Source: Prochloraceae cyanobacterium (GTDB lineage: Bacteria; Cyanobacteriota; Cyanobacteriia; Cyanobacteriales; JASJDA01). Taken from it: a stretch of DNA of 54,212 nucleotides. The stretch covers positions 1-54,212 of the forward strand of contig JASJDA010000010.1 of the NCBI GenBank assembly GCA_030065755.1, read 5' to 3'. The position numbers were made by a program, and so were the translations under genes. The notes beneath the pieces were generated by a model. It saw only the letters and a program-made list of their open reading frames with translations. It had not been told where the DNA came from and ran no database searches. Below, in pieces: positions 1 to 8,258 of this stretch (positions within the stretch are counted from its first letter, which is position 1; each line of letters starts with the position of its first letter).

Positions 1-564
1 ATGTTAATGAAAGGCACATCGAACTATAAAATGAATCTTCATCCTTTTACTTTACTACAAATTACTATCACTGATGAACAAGGGAATACTGTTTGGAAAC
101 CTATGTGGCTGATTGTAATTGGTTCTCGTCGTAATGAGTTAAATCTTGAAGATTGTTATGAGGCTTATCGACAACGTTATGATATGGAACACCTCTTCAG
201 ATTTGGAAAGCAAAAGTTATTAATGACTTCTTATTTAACTCCAGAGGTAAAACATGAAGAAAATTGGTTCAAGCTAACACTTTTAGCTTATGTAAACTTA
301 TGGGCTGCCAGAAATTTAGCTGTTGTTTTACCCCGAGAATGGGAACAGTATTTAAAGACAAATAAATCAGTAAAAATCACTCCTAGCTTAGTTCAAAGAG
401 ATTTTTATCGAATTATCTCACAGATTGGGAAAATCACTAAATCTCCCAAACCCCGAGGTTATTCTTCTGGACGTATCAAAGGATACAAAAAAGCTCCGCG
501 AACTCGCCATCAAGTTATCAAGAAAAGCAAAAAAAGTAAACAAGAAAAGCTAAAAGCTTCTTAG
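1..564 (+). mobile_element. IS4-type DDE transposase, C-terminal part
   Basis: The frame is open at the window edge, so this is the C-terminal part of a gene that starts upstream. The fragment shows the Y-(2)-R-(3)-E-(6)-K signature of IS4-superfamily transposases exactly: Y56, R59, E63 and K70. E63 would be the catalytic glutamate of the DDE triad; the two aspartates lie outside the window. The C-terminus is very rich in Lys and Arg, as expected for a DNA-binding tail. A hairpin with a T-run follows at 634-656. No terminal inverted repeat could be fixed from the sequence seen. The element borders the fdxH end of the nif cluster. Whether the full gene is intact is unknown. Confidence 0.8.
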
Positions 565-633
565 TTTTTCTTAATCAAAACTATTTCTCAGTAATTTTAT
601 TGCCTGAGTTAGAGAGATATTGTCTTATTTTTT

Positions 634-666
634 GTTAGCGTAAAATTAACGCTAACAATTTTTTCT
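634..666. terminator. Hairpin terminator between transposase and zeta-like gene
   Basis: A perfect 8-bp stem, GTTAGCGT (634-641) with ACGCTAAC (649-656), has a 7-nt loop and is followed by a T-run on the plus strand. It lies between two convergent genes and could stop transcription from the transposase. Assigned by inspection only. Confidence 0.6.
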
Positions 667-701
667 TTTGTCCAAAGTCCAATATTTCTGTGAATTGAAG
701 T

Positions 702-1277
702 TTATTCATTTCCTCTATCTATAATTTGATTCCAAACTACTGGTTTATAAATAATTGGTTGTCGATCGCTCAAAGAGGCAGCTATTAATTCAGGAGAAGA
801 ACTAGAATTATCATACACTATCCATCGATCGCATACAGGTAAATACAACTTCGATAAATTTCTACGCCCTCGATCGTAGCGTCTGCGAATAACTTCTTCA
901 GGAATATTATGTCCCCCACTTTCTACTCGTCTGGCTACTCGCTCTATAGCTAGCTCAGGACTTCGCAACCAGAAGTAGATAAGATTAATAGTATAACCCT
1001 TTGCTTTACATTTTCTTAAAAAACTAACAAAAGTACGAGCAGCTAGGGTAGTTTCAAAAGCAAAATCAACTCCTGATGAAGAGATAAATTCTAGTCTCTC
1101 TAACATCAAACGACCAGCTAAAATAGCTACTGACTCCGGATTGAAAGGAGATAGTCCTGCTGCTATTTCATCAGCATTTATATATTCAAAATTAGCAGAA
1201 AAACTGGGTAATAAACGTCGCGCTACAGTTGTTTTTCCCGAACCGTTAGCACCACCAATAACATAAAGATTGGTCAA
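702..1277 (-). CDS. Zeta-toxin-like P-loop kinase/ATPase
   Basis: This 191-aa protein opens with a Walker A loop, GGANGSGKTT (residues 8-17). It then has NADEIA and an FETTLA segment typical of the zeta-toxin/predicted ABC-type ATPase family, and an Arg-rich helix (EEVIRRRYDRGRRN) that would contact phosphate. Characterised zeta toxins phosphorylate UDP-N-acetylglucosamine and are held in check by an epsilon antitoxin. Many chromosomal relatives stand alone and have no known role. Only 80 bp separate its start from fdxH on the same strand, and no small antitoxin-like ORF is visible there. It could be read through from the nif transcript or be cargo at the edge of the island. Family assignment is good; toxin activity is inference. 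Confidence 0.75.
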   Translation of the reverse strand: MTNLYVIGGANGSGKTTVARRLLPSFSANFEYINADEIAAGLSPFNPESVAILAGRLMLERLEFISSSGVDFAFETTLAARTFVSFLRKCKAKGYTINLIYFWLRSPELAIERVARRVESGGHNIPEEVIRRRYDRGRRNLSKLYLPVCDRWIVYDNSSSSPELIAASLSDRQPIIYKPVVWNQIIDRGNE

Positions 1278-1357
1278 GACTCTAACTAAAAAAAATATTC
1301 TGCGAGAGTATTAAAAAACTCGCAGAGAAAAATAATTGAATTTCGATCGCTCCGCAC

Positions 1358-1669
1358 TTAGACCAGATAAGCTTCCTGGTGAGTTTTAATCGTGCAATCC
1401 GATCGAGGATAGGTAACGCATAGAAGAGCGTATCCTTTAGCCATTTGATCTTCATCTAAGAAGCTTTGATCTTCTTGATCGATTTCGCCTTCAATGACTC
1501 GACCTACACAACTAGAACAAGCACCTGCACGACAGGAGAAAGGTAGCTCAATACCTTCTTCTTCTGCGGCATCGAAGATATAAGTATCTTCATCAACCTC
1601 AATGGTAACGTCGATTTCGGGGGGCTTTTTCTTCTTACCTTTGATTAAGCGAACTTTGTAAGTAGTCAT
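1358..1669 (-). CDS. fdxH: [2Fe-2S] ferredoxin, FdxH type
   Basis: A plant-type [2Fe-2S] ferredoxin of about 103 aa. The cluster-binding motif reads CRAGACSSC, with the fourth cysteine in LLCVTYPRS. The C-terminal [11 protein letters not shown] is characteristic of FdxH, the ferredoxin that donates electrons to nitrogenase reductase in cyanobacteria. A Lys-rich stretch (KGKKKKPP) near the N-terminus is unusual and may affect partner contact. The start at 1669 is chosen because GGAGG lies about 10 bases upstream; an ATG at 1687 overlaps that ribosome site. It is the last gene of the nif cluster, behind hesB. Confidence 0.92.
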   Translation of the reverse strand: MTTYKVRLIKGKKKKPPEIDVTIEVDEDTYIFDAAEEEGIELPFSCRAGACSSCVGRVIEGEIDQEDQSFLDEDQMAKGYALLCVTYPRSDCTIKTHQEAYLV

Positions 1670-1700
1670 GGGAGTATTATCCTCCATTGTTAGTTTCTAA

Positions 1701-2066
1701 TTAGCTGCAAGTTGCAGCATTGGGGGTACAGCCACTCGCACCGAATGACTTACCACAGCCACAGGTTTGTGTGGCATTGGGGTTGCTAAAAATAAAGCCA
1801 CTTTGGGTTAAACTATCCGCAAAGTCGATAACAACCCCATCGAGCAAGGTCGCACTTTTTGGATCTACGTAGATACGTACTTTATCTTGCTCGAAGACTA
1901 GATCGTCGGGTTTTGGCTGTTTGGCTATTTTGAGGTCGTATTCATAACCGCTACAGCCGCCATTTACCACAGCCACCCGAATACCTTTTTCTGTTGCACT
2001 TTCTTCTTTTGCGCTCAAGAAAGTGCGAAGGTGAAATGCTGCTTTTTCTGTTAGTGTGACGCTCAT
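1701..2066 (-). CDS. hesB: HesB, A-type Fe-S carrier
   Basis: A 121-aa member of the IscA/HesB/ErpA family. It has the three conserved cysteines: one in GGCSGYEYDL and two in CGCGKSF. A short C-terminal tail adds two more cysteines (SGCTPNAATC), beyond the usual IscA end. A-type carriers bind and pass on iron-sulfur clusters; in cyanobacterial nif clusters HesB is thought to support nitrogenase maturation. It sits between hesA and fdxH, eight bases after hesA, so co-transcription is very likely. Confidence 0.92.
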   Translation of the reverse strand: MSVTLTEKAAFHLRTFLSAKEESATEKGIRVAVVNGGCSGYEYDLKIAKQPKPDDLVFEQDKVRIYVDPKSATLLDGVVIDFADSLTQSGFIFSNPNATQTCGCGKSFGASGCTPNAATCS

Positions 2067-2074
2067 TTTGTTAA

Positions 2075-2902
2075 TTAAACGTTGAGGAGTTTTTTTTCTT
2101 CTGTAGTCAAAAGCTCGATCGCCTGTTTTTTCCCTTGTTTTGCTTTTTCAGAACATACGGGACAGTCGGGATCGTGATATGGTCTGCGTTTGGCAAACTC
2201 CAAACGATTTAAGTCCATAGTCAGCAATTGACCTAAAAGTGGCTTACCAACTCCAGTTATTAACTTGATCGCTTCTAATGCAGCCAAACAAGCTAAACTT
2301 CCTGGTACCGCACCCACAACTCCAAAGCCTCGTTTGTCCCATTCTGGGGGTTTTTCGGGAAATATGCAGGACAAGCAGGGAGTTTCTCCAGGGACGATCG
2401 TGGTTAAATAAGCATCCATTCCGTCCATAGCTGCTTCTACCATCGGTTTATCCCACAATACGCAAGCAGCATTGAGGAGATCTCTTTCTGTGAAGCTATA
2501 AGCGCAACTTAAAGCAATATCTGCTCTTTGCACTATAGAATCTACGTTTTCTGCAGTTATGTAGTCAGCGATCGCCTCAATTTCTACGTCAGGATTGATT
2601 TTGCTGAGGGTTTCTTTAGCTTTAAAGACCCTCGGTTTACCTACCCAGTCGTCGGTCATTAAAATCTGGCGGTTCATGTCGTCGAGGCGCAAATCTCCAC
2701 CTCGGACTAAAATCAACTTGCCAATTCCAGCGACGGCTAAGTATAGTGCCACAGTTCCCCCCAACCCGCCGACACCACTGACGATCGCAGTTGAGTTTTT
2801 GAGATGGCGTTGTCCTGACTCCCCAAAACCAGGGAGCATAATTTGCCGCCGATAGCGTTCTAATTCTTTTGGCGTAAAATCAAATAACTCTAAATGGTTC
2901 AT
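2075..2902 (-). CDS. hesA: HesA, ThiF/MoeB-family protein
   Basis: A 275-aa ThiF/MoeB/E1-like protein. The nucleotide-binding loop is GVGGLGGTVALYLA (around residues 43-56), followed by the family's RRQIMLPGFG-type start. Two CxxC pairs (CLSC and CPVC) would form the structural zinc site. Family members adenylate a C-terminal carboxylate of a sulfur-carrier protein. In nif clusters HesA is linked to cofactor or molybdenum handling, without a settled reaction. Its ATG abuts the nifW stop codon with no gap, which indicates translational coupling. Confidence 0.92.
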   Translation of the reverse strand: MNHLELFDFTPKELERYRRQIMLPGFGESGQRHLKNSTAIVSGVGGLGGTVALYLAVAGIGKLILVRGGDLRLDDMNRQILMTDDWVGKPRVFKAKETLSKINPDVEIEAIADYITAENVDSIVQRADIALSCAYSFTERDLLNAACVLWDKPMVEAAMDGMDAYLTTIVPGETPCLSCIFPEKPPEWDKRGFGVVGAVPGSLACLAALEAIKLITGVGKPLLGQLLTMDLNRLEFAKRRPYHDPDCPVCSEKAKQGKKQAIELLTTEEKKLLNV

Positions 2903-3235
2903 TTATTCAGTTTCTATATCTTGGAGTAAAACAACGTTTTTTGGCCTGTCCTGAAACACTTTAAACAACTTAGTATCTAAAGAGGTTTTACTTTGAAATA
3001 ATTCATAAGCTTCTGCCAAAGCTTCGCCATATTTACTCAATTTTTCCTGTTCGTCGAGTGCGGCAAATGTCTCGTCGATCGCCTCAATTAATAAGGAAAA
3101 TTTCTTTAAAATATGTAGCCGATTTATATTAACAAATCTTTGGTCGTATTCTAACTCGAAAAACTGAAAATAACCTTCAGCATCAGTAATTTTTTTAAAC
3201 TCTTCTAAAGTTTTTGTCGAGCTTAAATTTGTCAT
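2903..3235 (-). CDS. nifW: Nitrogenase stabilising/protective protein NifW
   Basis: A 110-aa, highly charged, helical protein matching NifW in size, position and pattern (EGYFQFFELEYD near the N-terminus, then LHILKKF). NifW associates with the MoFe protein and is linked to protection from oxygen or to late maturation. It lies between the Rop-like gene (1 bp gap) and hesA (0 bp), the usual cyanobacterial order. No catalytic motifs are visible. Confidence 0.88.
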   Translation of the reverse strand: MTNLSSTKTLEEFKKITDAEGYFQFFELEYDQRFVNINRLHILKKFSLLIEAIDETFAALDEQEKLSKYGEALAEAYELFQSKTSLDTKLFKVFQDRPKNVVLLQDIETE

Positions 3236-3236
3236 T

Positions 3237-3467
3237 TTATTTTTTCTCCCAAGCTTTTAATTGTTGTTTTAATTCTGCTAATTGACAATAAATATCGTAA
3301 GTTTTAGCACTTTCTTCTGGCAGTTTTTGATAATCTGTAGGCAGTGCTTCTACTAGGTCGTGAAGATCCATCTTCATTTGACCTGCTTTACTGTTGAGGC
3401 GTTTAATTCTCTTTTTCAGCTCTTCAATTGCTTCGGGGGTAGGAGCTTGTTCTGTTACTTGTACCAT
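3237..3467 (-). CDS. Rop-like nif-associated small protein (PF05082 type)
   Basis: A 76-aa protein predicted to be an antiparallel helical pair: a Lys/Leu-rich helix from about residue 14, then a loop around LPTDYQKLPEES, then a second helix ending in AWEKK. This matches the Rop-like family found next to nifW/nifX in cyanobacteria and other diazotrophs. Its function is unknown. A TTAGTGG heptamer array lies directly upstream of its ATG, so no clear ribosome site is present and its expression may depend on upstream translation. Confidence 0.85.
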   Translation of the reverse strand: MVQVTEQAPTPEAIEELKKRIKRLNSKAGQMKMDLHDLVEALPTDYQKLPEESAKTYDIYCQLAELKQQLKAWEKK

Positions 3468-3469
3468 GG

Positions 3470-3511
3470 TTAGTAGTTAGTGGTTAGTGGTTAGTGGTTA
3501 GTGGTTAGTAG
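3470..3511. repeat. TTAGTGG heptamer array
   Basis: Six tandem heptamers (TTAGTAG, four TTAGTGG, TTAGTAG) fill the space between the DUF269 gene and the start of the Rop-like gene. Heptamer arrays of this type (STRRs) are common in cyanobacterial intergenic DNA. Confidence 0.9.
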
Positions 3512-3533
3512 TAACTAATCTAATAACGACGTA

Positions 3534-4010
3534 CTAAGCATCAGCAGCTTCAGGAAAACGTCGAACAGCTTCTATTCCAGATTTAACTAATCTTTCTCCT
3601 TGAGCTGCTAATTTGGCCAGAGAAACATAACCAAAACGATGTGCATCTCTCAAACTACGAGCAGTTACCATTAAGCGACCACTCCAAACTAAAGCCCAGC
3701 CAAAACCTTCGTGGTTTAAATCGATAACAACTTGACAAAGTTGACCTGTTTCTTTCTCAACTAGCATTGCAATAGTGCGGTAAAAACATAAAATTCTCAG
3801 TTGAGTTGCTGGATCTACTTCGCCTTCGAGAGAGATTTTACTTTTCCTTTCTTTACTAACAACAAAGGCAGCTAAAACTAATTCATCTGTCCATTTGCTA
3901 TAAACGCCAAAAGTGTCGTAAGCGCGCACTTGTCGAGCTAATTCTTGCAAAAAAGTGCTTTCAGCAACAATATCGCTAGGATTTTTAGAGTTAGTAGTTG
4001 TTGTGGTCAT
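3534..4010 (-). CDS. NifX-associated DUF269 protein, copy 1
   Basis: A 158-aa member of the DUF269 (NifX-associated) family. The core runs DPATQLRILCFYRTIAMLVE, then GQLCQVVIDLNHEGFG, then AQGERLVKSGIEAVRRFPE. This copy matches the usual cyanobacterial gene that follows nifX. Its role is not established; the conserved position suggests FeMo-cofactor assembly or trafficking. It lies 22 bp after nifX on the same strand. A second, divergent member lies on the other side of nifX (4453-4878). Confidence 0.88.
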   Translation of the reverse strand: MTTTTTNSKNPSDIVAESTFLQELARQVRAYDTFGVYSKWTDELVLAAFVVSKERKSKISLEGEVDPATQLRILCFYRTIAMLVEKETGQLCQVVIDLNHEGFGWALVWSGRLMVTARSLRDAHRFGYVSLAKLAAQGERLVKSGIEAVRRFPEAADA

Positions 4011-4032
4011 AGTAATTACTGGTTAGTTATAT

Positions 4033-4440
4033 TTACTCTTCTTCGTCTTCAAAATCAAATTCTTGTTTCGAGTCTTTTTGCAGTGCTTTACGCAACCAAG
4101 GTGGAGGATTTCCTTTGAGTGTTTTTACCAAATTTGTGAGAATCTGTTCGATTTCTTCCTCTTCACTTCTCGCCTTAATTGGAGTTACTTTTCTGTTAAT
4201 TAAACGAGCTGCTGCACTCCCACCGATCGCAGCGACATAGACAATAGTACAGTCAGAAAGTGCCTCTATTTTTGGTACTAATTTATCTTCATTACCATCT
4301 TGTTTGAGATTCCCGTTAAACTCTAGGGTATTGACAAAGTTGTACCCTTCGGTAGAGACATCATAAACATCTATTGTTTTTGCCGAACCAAAGTGAGCAT
4401 TTATATGCACTTTGTCCTGAGTAGTAAATGCAATTTTCAT
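4033..4440 (-). CDS. nifX: FeMo-cofactor carrier NifX
   Basis: A 135-aa NifX/NifY-superfamily protein. It starts MKIAFTTQDKVHINAHFGSA, where the HFG segment matches the cofactor-binding loop also seen in the C-terminal domain of NifB. NifX binds the NifB cofactor precursor and the VK-cluster and passes them between NifB, NifEN and apo-MoFe protein. The acidic C-terminus ends DFEDEEE. It is 12 bp downstream of the second DUF269 gene and 22 bp upstream of the first, within the nifN-to-fdxH part of the cluster. Confidence 0.92.
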   Translation of the reverse strand: MKIAFTTQDKVHINAHFGSAKTIDVYDVSTEGYNFVNTLEFNGNLKQDGNEDKLVPKIEALSDCTIVYVAAIGGSAAARLINRKVTPIKARSEEEEIEQILTNLVKTLKGNPPPWLRKALQKDSKQEFDFEDEEE

Positions 4441-4452
4441 AGCGACATACCT

Positions 4453-4878
4453 TTAATTTTGTTGAAAACTAGGATTTATTTCCTGAGAAAAATCTAGATA
4501 ATGACCTGCTTTAGCCAAAGCATTTTGTATTAATCTTTCTCCTTCCCATGCTAAGTTCTCTCTAGATTCAAAGCCAAAATCTTCAGCTTTTTTTATAATG
4601 TCGTAAACTACTAAAACTCCACCGCAAAAAACTAATGCCGAGCTTAGTTTTTGATTGGCGATGTTCACAAAAGTTTCAGTGATGTGGCCAGTTCTTTTTT
4701 CAATTATTGCCGCAACCGCAGAGTAAAAAGCCGAAATTCGCAAGCGAGTACTCGGATTTATGTCGCTGCTTTTTCCACTTTCTGAAGACGGAACAATAAA
4801 AGATTCTAAGGTAACTTCTTGGGGATGATAGTTAGGCTCTTGAAGACGAATTTGATTAAGAAATTCCTGTAAAAACAT
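4453..4878 (-). CDS. NifX-associated DUF269 protein, divergent copy 2
   Basis: A 141-aa protein with the same core as the DUF269 protein at 3534-4010: NPSTRLRISAFYSAVAAIIE aligns with DPATQLRILCFYRTIAMLVE, and AWEGERLIQNAL with AQGERLVKSGI. It differs in most other positions, and the central region (VFCGGVLVVYDIIKKAEDFG) is clearly diverged. A single DUF269 gene next to nifX is the arrangement I know from cyanobacteria. A second copy between nifN and nifX therefore suggests an old duplication or an acquired paralogue. Function unknown; co-transcription with nifX is likely (12 bp gap). Confidence 0.8.
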   Translation of the reverse strand: MFLQEFLNQIRLQEPNYHPQEVTLESFIVPSSESGKSSDINPSTRLRISAFYSAVAAIIEKRTGHITETFVNIANQKLSSALVFCGGVLVVYDIIKKAEDFGFESRENLAWEGERLIQNALAKAGHYLDFSQEINPSFQQN

Positions 4879-4962
4879 ACTAGAAAACTCCTGTTTTTCT
4901 GGTGTTTTAAATGTCGTTACTTAACTGGTTAGGTTCTCTAAAATTTCAATATTTCGATTAAA

Positions 4963-6333
4963 TTAATGAACCCCTGATTCTTCTCGATCGAGGAAAATAT
5001 TGCCTACCTCAAACAGAAATTCCATTGCACCGCGATAGCCTACTGAACGTCGCTGACCGTTACCCAGGCGATCGAAAATGGGATAACCCATAGGATAGAA
5101 AGGAATTCCTAATTTCTGTGCAATTGGTTTGCCGTGAGAATTAGTAATTAATAAGTCCGATCCCACAGCCATCTCTTCAAAATCCCCCAGATCGCCGATC
5201 GTCACGCTATCTACGGGAAGTTTCTCTAGAAGAGGTGATTTAGTCGTAGTCACCGCAGCTTGAATTTGCGCCCCCATTTCGTGCAATAACCAACTAGTTT
5301 GGTAAAGTAAATCTGGTTCTAGAGCTAAGGATACCCGCTTGCGACCAAAATAGAAATGGGTATCGAGCATAGCATCTTGCAATTGGCGACGCTGACGAGA
5401 ATATTTTTGAGGTACTACAGCCGAAGAATTGACAAAGTGGCGATCGCAGTGCTGACTGGCAAGTTGAGACAGTCGCCAGATAAATTGATCTACCGTCGCT
5501 AAACTAGACAAGCGAGGAAATACCTCGTAATTAGTGCCGAACTTTTCCTTTAAAATTTCAGCAGCACCCCGCACGCTTTCCCCGATCGCCAGGGTATATT
5601 TAGAGTCGCATAACCTGCGCAAATCTTCTAAAGTAGTACCGCCACAAGCAGTAGCATTATATTCGTCTTCTAAATGTCCGTCTAAAGAGTCGGAAATATC
5701 TGGCACTACTAAAGGATAAAAGCCAAAAGCCTCGACAATGTCTTTAATTTCGTCTATATCGCCAGGAGAAAGCAGACAACTCCCTAAAATAGTCACTATT
5801 GGTCTAGTAATTACCGAAGCTATATTATCTTTCGCTCGATCGCCCTCCTGGCTGGGGGGATAGTCAGTAGCTACAATTTGCTCTAAAGCAGCCGCAAAAC
5901 CATCTTGCATCGATCCCTTATAATCTGGAGTAGAAACGAAGACGATCGGCAGATAATCTAACTCTGGGTGACGCTGGCGAAACACTCTGAGGATACCTTC
6001 CATATCCTCTCCCCTAGTTTCGGTCAAAGCTGTGGTGAAAAGACCGATTATTTCTGGTTTTGCTTTTTCAACTAGAGTCAAAATTGCTTGTTCGATATTA
6101 TCTTCACCGCCTAATATAGTACTCACTTCATTCATTGCTGTGGTCGCTAAGGGGATCGCCTCGCGGAAGTGACGCACCAAAAGAACTTTGGCAAAAGCAG
6201 TACAGCCTTGGGAACCGTGAAATAACGGGATCGTACCTTTCAAACCCAAAAAGGCTAAAGATGCACCAAAAGGCTGACTCGTTTTGAGGGGGTTAATGGC
6301 GACAGATTTTTTCGGAATAGTTACGGTTGTCAT
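4963..6333 (-). CDS. nifN: FeMo-cofactor scaffold NifN
   Basis: A 456-aa NifK-like subunit of the NifEN scaffold. It starts with the NPLKTSQPFGASLAFLGL segment, equivalent to the NifK N-terminal cluster region, and keeps the SQGC cysteine; later blocks include FTTALTETRGEDMEG and VVPDISDSLDGH. With NifE it forms a heterotetramer on which the NifB product is matured with molybdenum and homocitrate. It is preceded by 92 bp holding two short-repeat arrays and follows nifE. Confidence 0.95.
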   Translation of the reverse strand: MTTVTIPKKSVAINPLKTSQPFGASLAFLGLKGTIPLFHGSQGCTAFAKVLLVRHFREAIPLATTAMNEVSTILGGEDNIEQAILTLVEKAKPEIIGLFTTALTETRGEDMEGILRVFRQRHPELDYLPIVFVSTPDYKGSMQDGFAAALEQIVATDYPPSQEGDRAKDNIASVITRPIVTILGSCLLSPGDIDEIKDIVEAFGFYPLVVPDISDSLDGHLEDEYNATACGGTTLEDLRRLCDSKYTLAIGESVRGAAEILKEKFGTNYEVFPRLSSLATVDQFIWRLSQLASQHCDRHFVNSSAVVPQKYSRQRRQLQDAMLDTHFYFGRKRVSLALEPDLLYQTSWLLHEMGAQIQAAVTTTKSPLLEKLPVDSVTIGDLGDFEEMAVGSDLLITNSHGKPIAQKLGIPFYPMGYPIFDRLGNGQRRSVGYRGAMEFLFEVGNIFLDREESGVH

Positions 6334-6338
6334 AGTTG

Positions 6339-6420
6339 TTTGCTATTTGCTGTTGGCTGTTGGCTGTTGGCTGTTTGCTATTCTCCCCCTCTCCCCCTCT
6401 CCCCCTCTCCCACTCTCCCA
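6339..6420. repeat. Paired short tandem repeats between nifE and nifN
   Basis: Six heptamers (TTTGCTA, TTTGCTG, three TTGGCTG, TTTGCTA) occupy 6339-6380. Immediately after them, 6382-6420 holds a C-rich array with an 8-base period (TCTCCCCC). The reverse complement of the first family recurs at 46024-46076 and 52584-52632; the second resembles the G-rich array at 45914-46018. The array sits in the nifE-nifN spacer and would be transcribed. Confidence 0.9.
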
Positions 6421-6425
6421 AACTA

Positions 6426-7838
6426 CTAATTAGCTTCCTTAGAAAGAAGACTTTCCTCCTGCTGTTGCCAAATTTCCCAGGGTGCGGGTTGGCGAACTTG
6501 TTCCCAAATGGGGCTGTAGATAGCTTCTTCTAGTTCTTTAGCCATCTCTACTAGCCCTGAGTATCCGGCATAGGGGTGATGGCGTTCTTGGTTAATATCT
6601 AAGAAGGGAATTCTAGCTTTAAGCGCTGTATACTGATTGCGTCCTCCAGCTACGAGCAAATCTGCTTTAGTTTTCTCTACTACCTTCAATATCTCTGTTG
6701 CGCCACCTTTTTCTAAAGCGATCCCGTCCTTACCCAGTAACTCTTTGATGCGTGCTTTATCTTCTTCGGTACTCTTTCTCGTACTGGTAGCGACAACTTC
6801 TATACCTAAATCTTGAGCCGCCGAAATTATCGACCAACTCTTAACACCACCTGTATAAAGTACCATCCGCTTGCCTTTGAGTCTCTTTCTGTAAGGGTCT
6901 AAAGCTAAATCGAGGACCGCATTTTCTTCGGCAATTAGCTTTTCTACCCTCTCTTGCAAGTCTGGATCGCCCAATTTAGCAGCAATATTGCGCAAACAGC
7001 GATTCATGTCGGCGATCCCGTAAAATGATTCTTCTATATAAGGGGTGCCGTGTTTCTCCTCCAACTTCCGCGCCACGTTAATTAAAGCTTTGGAACATAT
7101 AACCACGTTTAGTTTGGCACGGTGAGCGTAGCAGATTTCTTCGTAGCGAGCATCACCCGTCATTTTAGACAGTACCCGAATGCCCAATTTCTCAAACAAG
7201 GGCAAAACGTTCCACATTTCCCCTGCAACGTTGTATTCTCCGATCAGATTAATATCGTAAGGAGTAGTATATTCTGGTTCTGCAGTGCCTATTACGTGTT
7301 CGAGTAAGGCTTCCCCTGCTAATCTGTTGCCCAGGTTTTTACTGCCGACAAAACCAGCAGAATGTACTGGAATCACGGGTTTATTAAATTTCTTTGCTGC
7401 AGCTTTACAAACTGCATCTAAATCGTCTCCAATTAGAGCGGTAACGCAAGTAGAATAGACAAAAACGGCGGCAGGTTGATATTTTTTAATAACTTGGGAG
7501 ATAGCCTTATATAGTTTCTTCTCGCCTCCGAAAATGATATCATTTTCGCTTAAGTCGGTAGTAAATCCCGTTTTGTAGAGAGTGGAGCCAGAAGAAAGAC
7601 TGCCGCGACTGCCCCAAGAATTGCCAGAACAAGCGATCGGCCCGTGGACTAAGTGAGCCGCATCGGTAATTGGCACTAAAGTAATAGAGGCACCGTCAAA
7701 GGCACAACCACCTTGAGCCGCTCCTGGTTTCGCTTGTTGTTTGCAGCCTTGTTTTTTCTCTTTTTTGCCTTTTTTGTGGTTGTGTTCGCAACCTGGTTCG
7801 TCGAGCAGTTTGGCAATTTTATTTTTATTAAGTGTCAT
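6426..7838 (-). CDS. nifE: FeMo-cofactor scaffold NifE
   Basis: NifD-like subunit of the NifEN scaffold. Cluster-binding regions are visible: [23 protein letters not shown] and [15 protein letters not shown]. The start at 7838 gives the usual NifE opening with EPGCEHN soon after; the longer frame would need a TTG inside the upstream gene. Between the first Cys-containing segment and GCAFDG there is a Lys/Gln-rich linker ([14 protein letters not shown]) that looks longer and more basic than in typical NifE. It works with NifN in cofactor maturation. It lies downstream of the Mo-nitrogenase-associated ORF, 35 bp after its stop. Confidence 0.94.
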   Translation of the reverse strand: MTLNKNKIAKLLDEPGCEHNHKKGKKEKKQGCKQQAKPGAAQGGCAFDGASITLVPITDAAHLVHGPIACSGNSWGSRGSLSSGSTLYKTGFTTDLSENDIIFGGEKKLYKAISQVIKKYQPAAVFVYSTCVTALIGDDLDAVCKAAAKKFNKPVIPVHSAGFVGSKNLGNRLAGEALLEHVIGTAEPEYTTPYDINLIGEYNVAGEMWNVLPLFEKLGIRVLSKMTGDARYEEICYAHRAKLNVVICSKALINVARKLEEKHGTPYIEESFYGIADMNRCLRNIAAKLGDPDLQERVEKLIAEENAVLDLALDPYRKRLKGKRMVLYTGGVKSWSIISAAQDLGIEVVATSTRKSTEEDKARIKELLGKDGIALEKGGATEILKVVEKTKADLLVAGGRNQYTALKARIPFLDINQERHHPYAGYSGLVEMAKELEEAIYSPIWEQVRQPAPWEIWQQQEESLLSKEAN

Positions 7839-7873
7839 AGTATTTTTCTGAATCCCGCGATCGTTAATAACAG

Positions 7874-8176
7874 CTAGCAAATATACTTAGTTACGTCCTC
7901 GCCACAAACATCGGTAAGGTAGCTCAAAGCTTTAAAGCGCAAACCCATAAACTGTTCGTATAGAGGGTTTAACTTGCACAAAGGTGGAATATGAAATAAT
8001 TTTTTGCCAAAAAAAGTGACATCGCGCTCGAAAGGACAATTGCAAGAAATAACACTGCAAATAAGATGAGCCATTTGGGGATTTTCGATTTCGATATTAT
8101 TCACCCAATGGCGTAACGGATATAGTAAAAGGTCGAAAATAGAATTTTTTTTGTAGCGATCGCTTGTAACAGTCAT
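7874..8176 (-). CDS. Mo-dependent nitrogenase-associated protein (PF06967 type)
   Basis: A 100-aa protein matching the small Mo-nitrogenase-associated family found between nifK and nifE in cyanobacteria. Visible features are [17 protein letters not shown], a pair of cysteines in [10 protein letters not shown], and a C-terminal [14 protein letters not shown]. The start at 8176 is preferred because GGAGG lies eight bases upstream; the longer frame begins upstream of this site. No enzymatic motif is seen; the four or five cysteines could bind metal. Function unknown. Confidence 0.82.
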   Translation of the reverse strand: MTVTSDRYKKNSIFDLLLYPLRHWVNNIEIENPQMAHLICSVISCNCPFERDVTFFGKKLFHIPPLCKLNPLYEQFMGLRFKALSYLTDVCGEDVTKYIC

Positions 8177-8258
8177 AAAAACGCCTCCGTTTATTAAGAG
8201 GAATGGGGAAAACAAGGTAGAAAAACTTTCTCCTTGTTCCCTTATTCCTTTATTCCTT

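Noticed and set aside
6336-6533. 65-codon frame overlapping the nifE end
   Set aside because: It is made of repeat sequence and the complement of nifE.
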